NCBI RefSeq assembly: GCF_040675535.1
Contig: NZ_JBFAPC010000005.1
Span: 16,717-80,716, forward strand
Direction: 5' to 3'
DNA: 64,000 nt
From: Patulibacter sp040675535
GTDB lineage: Bacteria; Actinomycetota; Thermoleophilia; Solirubrobacterales; Solirubrobacteraceae
Every line of letters begins with the position of its first letter. Position 1 is the first letter of the stretch. Position numbers and translations under genes: made by a program. A model generated the notes under the pieces. It worked only from the letters and a program-made list of their open reading frames with translations. It searched no databases and was not told where the DNA came from. Below are positions 1 to 6,473 of the stretch, one piece after another.

Positions 1-249
1 CGCTGCGCGGCCGCCGGGAGCGCATGATCATCCGGCTCTCGGTGGCGGCGACGCCGCCGGACTGGCGGATGGCGCGGACGGTCTGGTCCATCGCGTCCGT
101 GTCCGCGCAGACGATGCGCAGGACGTCGTCGGACCGCCCGGTGACGAACCACGACTGCCGGACGTCCGGCAACGTCTCGAGGAACGCCTCGAACCGCTCC
201 GGCGGCGCGGCCGGCAGCAGGCGCACGTCCCGGCCCGTGTGGTCGTGAC
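1..249 (-). pseudogene. Lrp/AsnC-family regulator, C-terminal remnant (cut by window edge)
   Basis: Read on the minus strand, the 83 codons give only the ligand-binding (RAM) half of an AsnC/Lrp regulator: DHTGRDVRLL, then PERFEAFLETLPDV, WFVTGRSDDVLRIV and a final strand ATESRMIM. The N-terminal winged helix-turn-helix and a start codon are missing. At about 249 the frame runs directly into the antisense of an alanine dehydrogenase tail. Intact AldR-type homologues are commonly divergent from ald and control it. I infer this is what is left of an aldR-ald pair after loss of the shared promoter region and both 5' ends. The 3' end lies beyond position 1, so no stop is seen. Confidence 0.7.
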
Positions 250-450
250 ATGCCCGGCGGCGTCCCCGACACCTCGACCCGCGCGCTGACCAACGCCACC
301 CTGCCGCACGTCCGGGCGCTGGCGGACCGGGGCACCGACGGCGCGCTGGCCGTCGACCCCGGCCTGCAGGCGGGCGTCAACGTCCGCGGCGGCGAGATCC
401 TCGTGCCGGCCGTCCAGGAAGCCCTCGACGCGGTGCGCGTCGCGGCCTGA
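250..450 (+). pseudogene. ald: Alanine dehydrogenase, C-terminal remnant
   Basis: The 66 residues match the extreme C-terminus of alanine dehydrogenase: MPGGVPDTSTRALTNATLP, LADRG, then the terminal GVNVRGGEILVPAVQEAL segment. The full enzyme (about 370 residues, NAD-dependent L-alanine to pyruvate) needs the substrate and Rossmann domains that are absent here. The ATG at 250 is the internal methionine of the conserved MPG motif, not a true start. The remnant abuts a minus-strand Lrp tail exactly where the two intact genes would be separated by promoters and about 1.3-1.4 kb of coding sequence. A TGA at 448-450 ends it. It is probably not functional. Confidence 0.75.
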
Positions 451-462
451 GCCCGACCCCGC

Positions 463-517
463 GGGTGATCCCCGCGCACACGTCGAGTCCGGCCTCCGAG
501 GGTGATCCCCGCACACG
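463..517. repeat. Two-copy tandem repeat after ald remnant
   Basis: GGGTGATCCCCGC followed by CACACG occurs at 463 and again at 500, a 37-bp period, between the ald remnant and lhgO. It is one of several short tandem duplications in gaps of this window. No function is evident. Confidence 0.6.
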
Positions 518-595
518 CCTCCCGCGCGAGCGATCGCAGCGGCCGACGTGGGCGGGCGGTCCTCGCCCCCGGCCGGCCCCACTACGGTGCAGGGG

Positions 596-1870
596 ATGAG
601 CGCCCCCGACCCGGCCCCGCGCGGCACGCCCGGCCCGGACCCCGCGGCCTACGACGTGGTCGTCGTCGGCGCGGGCATCCTCGGCCTGGCGACCGCGCGC
701 GAGCTGCTGGCGCGCGACCCGGGCCTGCGGATCGCGGTGGTCGACCAGGCCGACGCGGTGGCCGCGCACCAGACGGGGCACAACAGCGGCGTCATCCACG
801 CGGGGATCTACTACGCGCCGGGGTCGCTGAAGGCGCGGCTGTGCGTCGACGGCGCCCGCCGGATGTACGCGTACTGCGCCGAGCGGGGGATCCCCACCGA
901 GCGCGTCGGCAAGCTCGTCGTCGCGCTCGACGCCTCCGAGCTGCCGGGGCTCGACGAGCTCGAGCGTCGCTCGCGGATCAACGGCGTGACCATCGAGCGC
1001 GTCGGGCCCGGACGGCTGCGCGAGATCGAGCCGCACGCCGTCGGCGTCGCCGCGCTGCACTCGCCGAACACCGGGATCGTCGACTTCGCGACGGTGGCCC
1101 GCGCGCTGGCCGAGGACGTCCGCGCCGCGGGCGGCGACGTCCTCCTCGGCCGCGAGGTCACCGGCGTCGCACGGCGCGGCGCGCTGCGGGAGCTGCGGAC
1201 CCCCGCCGGCCCGATCCTCACCCGCGGCCTGATCGGCTGCGCCGGCGGCTGGGCCGACCGGCTCGCGGTCGCCGACGGCGGCTCGCCGGACCCGCGGATC
1301 GTCCCGTTCCGCGGCGCCTACCTGCGGCTCCGACCCGAGGCGACGATGCTCGTCCGTGGCCTGATCTACCCCGTGCCGGACCCCGAGCTGCCGTTCCTCG
1401 GCGTCCACCTGACCCGGCATGTGTCGGGCGACGTGCTGCTCGGCCCGACCGCACTCCTGGTCGGCGCGCGCGACGCCTACGACGTCGGGCGGATCCGGCG
1501 CCGCGACCTCGGGTCGATCGTGCGCTGGCCGGGGACCTGGCGGATCGCCCGGCACTTCTGGCGGACCGCGGCGAGCGAGCTGGCCACCGCCGTCAGCCGC
1601 CGCGCCTTCGTGGCCGGGTGCGCGCGCTACGTGCCGGAGCTGCGCACCGAGGACGTGGCGGACGGCTGGGCCGGGGTCCGCGCGCAGGCGGTCTCCCGCG
1701 ACGGCCGCCTGGTCGACGACTTCGTGTTCGACGAGCGCCCGGGGGCCCTGCACGTCCGCAACGCGCCGTCCCCGGCGGCGACCTCGTCGCTGGCGATCGC
1801 GGCGATGATCGCGGACCGCGCGGCCGGGTCCCTCGACCTCGCGCCGGCGGGCGCGGCGCCGCGGTCCTAG
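596..1870 (+). CDS. lhgO: L-2-hydroxyglutarate oxidase
   Basis: 424-residue flavoprotein of the DAO fold. It has an N-terminal FAD-binding motif VVVVGAGILGLATARELL about 20 residues in, the family signature HQTGHNSGVIHAGIYY, and a C-terminal FAD-binding stretch near AGVRAQAVSRDG. Family members oxidise L-2-hydroxyglutarate to 2-oxoglutarate and pass electrons to the membrane quinone pool. The ATG at 596 is preferred over an upstream in-frame ATG at 548 because a TACGGT -10 box (583-588) sits 7 nt before it, as in a leaderless transcript. The stop overlaps by 4 bp the stop of the convergent TetR remnant. Neighbours give no pathway context. Confidence 0.88.
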   Translation: MSAPDPAPRGTPGPDPAAYDVVVVGAGILGLATARELLARDPGLRIAVVDQADAVAAHQTGHNSGVIHAGIYYAPGSLKARLCVDGARRMYAYCAERGIPTERVGKLVVALDASELPGLDELERRSRINGVTIERVGPGRLREIEPHAVGVAALHSPNTGIVDFATVARALAEDVRAAGGDVLLGREVTGVARRGALRELRTPAGPILTRGLIGCAGGWADRLAVADGGSPDPRIVPFRGAYLRLRPEATMLVRGLIYPVPDPELPFLGVHLTRHVSGDVLLGPTALLVGARDAYDVGRIRRRDLGSIVRWPGTWRIARHFWRTAASELATAVSRRAFVAGCARYVPELRTEDVADGWAGVRAQAVSRDGRLVDDFVFDERPGALHVRNAPSPAATSSLAIAAMIADRAAGSLDLAPAGAAPRS

Positions 1871-2296
1871 CGCTGCTCAGGCCCGGCGCTCCTCCGCCTC
1901 GCCCCGAAGTACACCCCGTCGACCAGCAGCGCGACCATCCGCCGGCCGTCGCCGCCGCCGTCGGCCGGCCGGTTGAGGCTGGCCACGGGGTGCAGGAGGT
2001 CCGCGGCGTCGACGCCGGAGCGGATCTCGCCGCTCGCGGTCGCGGCGTCCAGCAGGCCCTGGGGCGGCGGATCGAGGCGCTGTCGGAAGTCGTCGGGCAG
2101 CGCCTGGAACGCCGGGTCGCGGGAGTGCAGGCCCTTCCTCAGCCCCCCTTGCTCGAGAGGAACTCGGTGTAGCGGTCCATCCACCGGGCGAGCGCCACGC
2201 CCGGCTCGTGCTCCGTGACCAGCGCGGTGGCAGCGTCCGCGCACGCGTCGACCTCGCGCTGGAACACGGCCTCGACCGCCTCGACCGCCTCGATGC
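1867..2296 (-). pseudogene. TetR-family regulator, C-terminal remnant with frameshift
   Basis: The minus strand encodes the ligand-binding part of a TetR regulator of the SbtR-like C-terminal type: VFQREVDACADAATALV, ALARWMDRYTEFLSSKGG, then in the next frame LRKGLHSRDPAFQALPDDF, LLDAATASGEIRSGVDAADLL and MVALLVDGVYFGA. One base is missing in a C6 run at 2143-2148; a seventh C would join the two frames. The N-terminal helix-turn-helix is gone. The 5' edge is a 9-bp repeat (2271-2297), beyond which a plus-strand tail begins. Probably non-functional. Confidence 0.65.
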
Positions 2297-2297
2297 C
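2271..2297. repeat. 9-bp tandem repeat at remnant junction
   Basis: CTCGACCGC occurs at 2271 and 2280, with a degenerate third copy at 2289. The array sits exactly where the minus-strand TetR remnant ends and an unrelated plus-strand reading frame begins, so it may mark the deletion joint. Confidence 0.5.
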
Positions 2298-2299
2298 GG

Positions 2300-2383
2300 C
2301 TGATCGACCCGCTCGTGGGCTGGACGACGGACGTGCTGCCGGCCGTCGAAGAGGCCCGAGAGCGGTTCGACGCCGACGCGTGA
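2300..2383 (+). pseudogene. Possible C-terminal tail of an unidentified plus-strand gene
   Basis: An open frame with no start reads LIDPLVGWTTDVLPAVEEA, then RERFDADA and a TGA at 2381-2383. Composition and length look like an enzyme C-terminus, but I cannot name a family. It abuts the TetR remnant in the same tail-to-junction arrangement as the lrp/ald pair. It could be chance coding in GC-rich DNA. Confidence 0.25.
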
Positions 2384-2477
2384 GGGCCGCGGCCGGACGG
2401 CCGCTCACCCCTGCGACCCTCCGGTTCCCGGCCGGCAGTCGGCGGGCCCGGCCCGGCAGCAGGCCCCGGTTCCGGGA

Positions 2478-3018
2478 TCATCGGTCGCCGAGCAGCATCT
2501 CTGTCCGGTACTCGGCGGAGAGCGCCGGCATGCGGGCCATGCGCGCGGCCCGCTCCGCGGCGGAGACCTCCGGGGCCGGCGCGTCGCGGGACGCGAGGCG
2601 GTCGCCAGCGAGCGCGAAGAAGCGCTCCTGCCCGGCCGGCGAGCAGGTGCAGAGCAGGTGCACGGCGCTGCCGGTCGGGTTGCGGAAGGCGTGCGGGGCG
2701 TTGGCGGGGATGTTGGCCGTCTCGCCGGCCCGGAGCACCCGGGTCTCGCCGCGGAAGGTCACCTCGAGCTCGCCATCCAGCACCGAGAAGGTCTCCTCGA
2801 AGTCGTGGCGGTGCGGCGGCGGTCCGCCGCCCGGCGACACGAGCATGTCGATCAGCGTGAAGCGCCCCGCGGTGTCCTCCCCGCTGACCAGGACGGTGTA
2901 GCTGTCGCCGACCAGCCCGATGTGCGGGAGCGTGTCGTCGTCGGGCCGGGCGACCGCGAGCTCGCGCCCGAGGTCGTCGTCGGGGAGCGGGGACGGGTCG
3001 GGCGCGGGGGTGTGTGCA
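2478..3018 (-). CDS. Cupin-domain protein, 5' frameshift
   Basis: A small single-cupin protein of about 180 residues. The motif PPPHRHDFEETFSVLDGELEVTF is the first cupin metal box (H-x-H, E), and PANAPHAFRNPTG is the second. It fits the quercetinase-like/AraC-type cupins of unknown substrate. Clear coding sequence (PHIGLVGDSYTVLVSGEDTAG) continues upstream of the first in-frame ATG (2846). The natural start, ATG 3016-3018 behind a TATAGT -10 box (3029-3034), is one base out of frame. Adding one G to the G run at about 3006-3010 restores a single frame. So this is either a young pseudogene, a phase-variable gene, a sequencing indel, or a gene restarted at 2846 (122 residues). The palindromic operator at 3034-3051 suggests repression by the TetR gene just upstream. 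Confidence 0.65.
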
Positions 3019-3033
3019 TGGTGCTCCGACTAT

Positions 3034-3051
3034 ACGGACGAAATCGTCCGT
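3034..3051. promoter_or_regulatory. TetR operator, site 1 (cupin promoter)
   Basis: Perfect inverted repeat ACGGACGA-AA-TCGTCCGT between the TetR stop codon and the cupin start. It touches the cupin -10 box TATAGT (minus strand, 3029-3034) and fills the promoter spacer, which is a repressor position. Its core CGGAC-N6-GTCCG recurs in front of the TetR gene. Confidence 0.7.
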
Positions 3052-3052
3052 T

Positions 3053-3649
3053 TCAATCGTCGACGCGATCCGGTCCCGCGATGCCGTCCACGTAGATCCG
3101 GGCCTGGCGCCGGGCGATCGCGTCCCAGTCCGTGACGGTCGCCAGCGGCTCGGCGAGCATCGCGCCGAAGAGGACGACGTCGCCCGCGGTGAGGTCCGCG
3201 CGCAGCGACCCGTCCGCGACGCCCGGGGCCAGGAGCGCCTCGACGGCGCGGCCGACCTGGCGTCGCAGCTCGAGGACCGCGGCGTCGGCGACGACCGGCC
3301 CGCCGTGCAGGGGCAGCACGAGCTCGGCCCGCCGGGTGATCGTCGCGTCGAGGAACGCGGCGACGCGGTCGCCCGCGCGTGGCCCGGCCTCGGAGGCGAT
3401 CCGGAGGTTCTCGAGCACGATGCCGAAGGAGCGGGCGCTCAGCGCGGCCAGCAGGTCCTCGCGGGTCGGGAAGTGGCGGTAGACCGTGCCGACGCCCACG
3501 TCCGCGTCGGCGGCGATCGTCGCCATCGGCACCTTCGGGCCCTCGCGCCGGACCGCGTGCACCGCGGCCAGGAGGACCCTCTCGCGGTTGGCCTCGGCGT
3601 CCCGGCGCGGCCGGCGCGAACGGGTCTTCGGGTCGCGGTCCGGGGCCAC
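3053..3649 (-). CDS. TetR-family transcriptional regulator
   Basis: 198-residue one-component repressor. The DNA-binding domain (roughly residues 12-60) reads RERVLLAAVHAV, then MATIAADADVGVGTVYRHF, PTREDLLAAL, a typical TetR helix-turn-helix with the GTVYRHF recognition helix. The rest is an all-helical ligand and dimer domain with no recognisable ligand. The GTG at 3649 gives the usual TetR length; a longer upstream frame would fuse it to an SDR remnant. It lies directly upstream of the cupin gene on the same strand. The shared palindromes at 3683-3704 and 3034-3051 imply that it represses itself and the cupin gene. Confidence 0.82.
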   Translation of the reverse strand: MAPDRDPKTRSRRPRRDAEANRERVLLAAVHAVRREGPKVPMATIAADADVGVGTVYRHFPTREDLLAALSARSFGIVLENLRIASEAGPRAGDRVAAFLDATITRRAELVLPLHGGPVVADAAVLELRRQVGRAVEALLAPGVADGSLRADLTAGDVVLFGAMLAEPLATVTDWDAIARRQARIYVDGIAGPDRVDD

Positions 3650-3682
3650 GCGCGGATGGTGACAGTTCCCCGCGGCGACGAA

Positions 3683-3704
3683 GCGGACGCTCTGGTCCGC
3701 TTGA
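3683..3704. promoter_or_regulatory. TetR operator, site 2 (tetR promoter)
   Basis: Perfect inverted repeat AAGCGGAC-GCTCTG-GTCCGCTT, 34-55 bp before the TetR GTG start. Its core CGGAC-N6-GTCCG is identical in sequence and spacing to site 1 at 3035-3050, which supports autoregulation by the TetR gene at 3053-3649. Confidence 0.7.
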
Positions 3705-3761
3705 TCGGGCTCGTCCCCGCGGCGTCCGGGACGTCCGTCGCGCGGTCGCGGAGGCGGCGCG

Positions 3762-3982
3762 CTACCCGCGCCGGACGTTCGCCGCGACGGCGTCCCGGAT
3801 CGGCGTCGCCCCCTGGTTGAGCTCCAGGATCTGCCGACCACCGCGTCGACGCCCTGCCCCGCGAGCTCCGCCCGCTGCTCGTCCCGGCGCACGAGGCCTC
3901 GGACGGCGTCGCCGCTGGAGGTCAGCTCCCGCGCCAGCAGCCCGCCGATGCCACCCGCGATCCCGACGATGAAGACGTCCAT
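3762..3982 (-). pseudogene. NAD(P)-binding SDR-like protein, internal deletion
   Basis: The start is a good NAD(P)-binding N-terminus: MDVFIVGIAGGIGGLLAREL, then GDAVRGLVRRDEQRAEL and GVDAVVG. After about 50 residues, near 3830, the frame changes and jumps straight to a family C-terminus, QILELNQGATPIRDAVAANV, with a stop at 3762-3764. The middle, roughly 120 codons of an about 210-residue protein, is missing. The start and stop are both kept, so this is an internal deletion and not a truncation. Not functional. A complete SDR of a different subtype lies 0.75 kb away at 4738. Confidence 0.7.
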
Positions 3983-4054
3983 GCTGCAGGCTCCGTTCGT
4001 GCGTGCGGCGTCGTGCCGCCCGGCTCGACGGCCCGGTTCGCCGGGGTCTCCCGC

Positions 4055-4630
4055 TCACCCCAGCGACGCCGTCGCCGCCCGCAGGTCCTCGAGCGCGGCC
4101 AGGGCGTGCGGCGCGAGGTCGTCGTCGGCGTCGTCGCCTTCGGACCACTCGGCGTAGCCGCGCTTGAACGCGAGGACGCCGAGCTCGGCGGCGAGGTGCG
4201 CGACCGGGTCGGGGACGCCGCGGGCGACCAGGGCGTCGGTCATCGCGGCGGCGAGGCCGACGCTCTTCAGCGCGTCGCGCTCCTGGAGCTCGGCGCTGGC
4301 GGCGACGGCGGCCTTCAGGCGCGGGCCGAGCTCGCGGTTCATCGGGCCCATGGTGCTCGACGCGCGCTCCAGGCCCGCGGCGACGGCCTGCAGGGGCGTC
4401 GCGTCCGCCGGTGCCTCGGTGATCCCGTCCGCGAGCAGCCGGCTCAGCGCGTCCTGTCCGGCGACCAACAGCTCCCGCTTGTCCGGGAAGTGGCGGAAGA
4501 ACGTGCTCTTCGTGACCCCGGCGCGCTCGGCGATCTGCGCCACCGTCGTGGCGTCGTAGCCCTGCTCGGTGAAGAGGTCGACGGCCGCGAGGACGAGTCG
4601 CTCGCGTGCCCCCGGTTGCCATCGCGCCAT
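4055..4630 (-). CDS. TetR-family transcriptional regulator
   Basis: 191-residue TetR regulator. The helix-turn-helix (residues 8-52) contains RLVLAAVDLFTEQGYDATTV, AQIAERAGVTKSTFFRHF and PDKRELL. The C-terminal domain is helical with an acidic EGDDADDD loop. A TATGCT -10 box (minus strand, 4637-4642) stands 6 nt before the ATG, so its mRNA is probably leaderless. It is divergent from the SDR gene at 4738, and three near-identical palindromes fill the gap. It is therefore the likely repressor of that SDR and of itself. Ligand unknown. Confidence 0.85.
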   Translation of the reverse strand: MARWQPGARERLVLAAVDLFTEQGYDATTVAQIAERAGVTKSTFFRHFPDKRELLVAGQDALSRLLADGITEAPADATPLQAVAAGLERASSTMGPMNRELGPRLKAAVAASAELQERDALKSVGLAAAMTDALVARGVPDPVAHLAAELGVLAFKRGYAEWSEGDDADDDLAPHALAALEDLRAATASLG

Positions 4631-4646
4631 CCGCCCAGCATAGGTG

Positions 4647-4718
4647 ACGGGACACTGGTCCCATGGTGATGGGACTTGTGTCCCGTCGGGTGCTACGGTG
4701 ATGGGACAAGGGTCCCAT
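4647..4718. promoter_or_regulatory. Three TetR operators in the divergent promoter
   Basis: Three 18-bp palindromes of form A(C/T)GGGAC-N4-GTCCC(A/G)T lie at 4647-4664, 4669-4686 and 4701-4718, with centres 22 and 32 bp apart. The first sits where the -35 of the TetR gene should be. The third lies just upstream of the SDR ribosome-binding site and overlaps an upstream ATG at 4717, an argument for the SDR start at 4738. A TACGGT (4693-4698) between sites two and three could be the SDR -10. Confidence 0.8.
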
Positions 4719-4737
4719 GACTTCGCAGGAGCATCAC

Positions 4738-5619
4738 ATGCACGTCTTCGTCACCGGCGGTACCGGCACCATCGGCACCCCCGTCGTCGCCGAGCTGCTC
4801 GCGGGCGGCCACACCGTCCTCGCGCTCGCCCGGTCGGAGGAGTCGGCCCGGGCCGTCGAGGCCGCCGGCGCCACGGCCCTGCGGGGCGGGCTCGCGGATC
4901 TCGACGTCCTGCGGGCCGGGGCGGCGCAGTCCGACGGCGTGATCTCGCTGGCGTTCGGCCGCGACTACTCGAGCCCGGAGGCGCTCGCCGCGTCCATCAC
5001 CGAGGAGACGGCCGCCAACGCCGCGCTGGGGGAGGAGCTCGCCGGCAGCGACCGGCCGATGGTCGTCGTGTCGGGGACGCCGTGGGTCCCGGGTCGCGCG
5101 TCGACCGAGGCCGATCCGATCCCGACGGACGGTCCGGTCGGCGGTCGGGGCCGGGCCGTCACGGCGCACCTGGCGCTGGGGCCGCGCGGCGTGCGCGCCA
5201 CCGCCGTCCGCCTGCCGCGCACGGTCCACGAGGACGGCGACGGCGGGTTCGCCGGCCTGCTGGCCCAGTCGGCGCGCCGGACGGGCGTGGCCGGCTACCC
5301 CGGCGACGGCACGCAGCGCTGGCCGGCGGTCCACGCGCGGGACGCGGCGGTCCTCTTCCGCCTGGTGCTCGAGTCCGCGCCGGCCGGGACGGCCTGGCAC
5401 GCGGTGGCCGACGAGGGCGACGCCGTCCGTGACATCGCGGCCGTCATCGGCCGGCGGCTCGGCCTGCCGGTCGAGCGGGTGCCGGAGGAGGCCTTCGGCC
5501 CGTTCGGCCCGATCTTCGCGATGGACCAGCCGTCGACGAGCACCCACACCCGCGAGGCGCTGGGCTGGGAGCCGACGCACCCGGGCCTGCTCGAGGACCT
5601 GGAGAACGTCCAGGCCTGA
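4738..5619 (+). CDS. Extended-SDR NAD(P)-dependent epimerase/dehydratase-like protein
   Basis: 293-residue Rossmann protein beginning MHVFVTGGTGTIGTPVVAEL (GGxGxxG cofactor motif). It continues with TALRGGLADLDVL, an NmrA/atypical-SDR-like VVVSGTPW strand, a VRLPRTVH segment and a C-terminal GWEPTHPGLLEDL motif seen in epimerase-like SDRs. The canonical YxxxK pair is not obvious, as in atypical SDRs. The start is ATG 4738 with AGGAG 8 nt upstream; the earlier ATG at 4717 lies inside an operator. It is under the divergent TetR at 4055-4630, so it probably answers a small toxic or signalling compound. Substrate unknown. Confidence 0.82.
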   Translation: MHVFVTGGTGTIGTPVVAELLAGGHTVLALARSEESARAVEAAGATALRGGLADLDVLRAGAAQSDGVISLAFGRDYSSPEALAASITEETAANAALGEELAGSDRPMVVVSGTPWVPGRASTEADPIPTDGPVGGRGRAVTAHLALGPRGVRATAVRLPRTVHEDGDGGFAGLLAQSARRTGVAGYPGDGTQRWPAVHARDAAVLFRLVLESAPAGTAWHAVADEGDAVRDIAAVIGRRLGLPVERVPEEAFGPFGPIFAMDQPSTSTHTREALGWEPTHPGLLEDLENVQA

Positions 5620-5930
5620 GGGCGGCGCCGGGGCATCTGGAGCACCTCCGGGCCCGGGGGCGCGGCCGGGATCCTCTGCCGCGCGCGGTTCCGGGGCGGG
5701 CGGCGTCGTCCGGGCCGCGGACCAGCGCGTCGTCGCCCCGTCGCCGCGGAGGGACACGAGGAAGAGGATCGCGCCGAGCGCCATGTAGCCGGCGAGGTCG
5801 GCCAGGTGCGCATCGTCGCCGCCCGAGGACGCGATGAAGCTCAGGCCGGCGGCCGTCGACAGCCCCGGCCCCGACAGCCCCGGCCCCGACAGCCCCGGCC
5901 TCGACGGCCGGGGTCGACGGCCGGGAGGTC
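5620..5930. other. Gap with possible membrane-protein remnant and a tandem repeat
   Basis: 311 bp without an intact gene. On the minus strand around 5750-5835 a frame reads HLADLAGYMALGAILFLVSL, a plausible last transmembrane helix, followed by a proline-rich stretch, but no start or stop delimits it. The right end is a 15-bp repeat array running into a TetR tail. It may be another pair of divergent-gene remnants, but the minus-strand part is weak. Confidence 0.3.
5858..5902. repeat. 15-bp tandem repeat, three copies
   Basis: GACAGCCCCGGCCCC is repeated at 5858, 5873 and 5888 (last copy with one change). It lies just upstream of the TetR C-terminal remnant and replaces the DNA-binding domain expected there. 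Confidence 0.75.
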
Positions 5931-6284
5931 GTGCGCGCGATCGGCGAGGACGTCGTCGGCGAGCTCGGGCGCCCGGGCTTCCGCGGCTGCGCCGTCATGA
6001 ACGCGGCGTCGGAGTTCGAGGATCCCGAGAGCCCGGTCCGGCGCGTGGTCGCCGAGCACCGGCAGTGGTACTACGAGCTGGCGCGGCGCGGATTCGTCGA
6101 GGCGGGGCACCCGCGCCCCGGCAACGCGGCCCGCCACTACGTGATGATCCGCGACGGCGCCATGAGCGCCGCGTACCTCGACACCCCGGCCACGGCCCGC
6201 CGGGTCTTCTCGCGCGGCGCCGAGGGCCTGCTGAAGTCGATCGACGCCGAGCCGACGGCGCCCGTGGACGACGACGAGGACTGA
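5931..6284 (+). pseudogene. TetR-family regulator, C-terminal remnant
   Basis: 117 codons with a TetR ligand-domain pattern: GRPGFRGCAVMNAASEF, DPESPVRRVVAEH, then AARHYVMIRDGAMSAAYL and ARRVFSRGAEGLLKSI. Intact relatives have about 75 residues more, containing the helix-turn-helix. Here the upstream DNA is a tandem repeat and low-complexity sequence, so the protein could not bind DNA. The ATG at 5931 is arbitrary. This is the third regulator in the first 6 kb to have lost its N-terminal half. Confidence 0.65.
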
Positions 6285-6473
6285 GCGCCCCGGCCGGCCC
6301 CGCGGCTCCTCGTGCCGCGCGGCCCAGCCGACGCGGGGCCTTCCCGCCCGTTGTCCAACCACCGCACGCGCTCGACCGGCGAGCATGACGCGAACGTTCG
6401 CGTGCGACGCACGACCCAGGAGGAGCCCGATGCAGCAGGAGCACGAAGCGTCGTCCGAGCAGGAGGCCCGGCG

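Noticed and set aside
3762..3982. Fusion of an SDR domain to the TetR at 3053
   Set aside because: The frame linking them is low-complexity, the SDR has its own stop in another frame, and the operator and GTG start of tetR lie in between.
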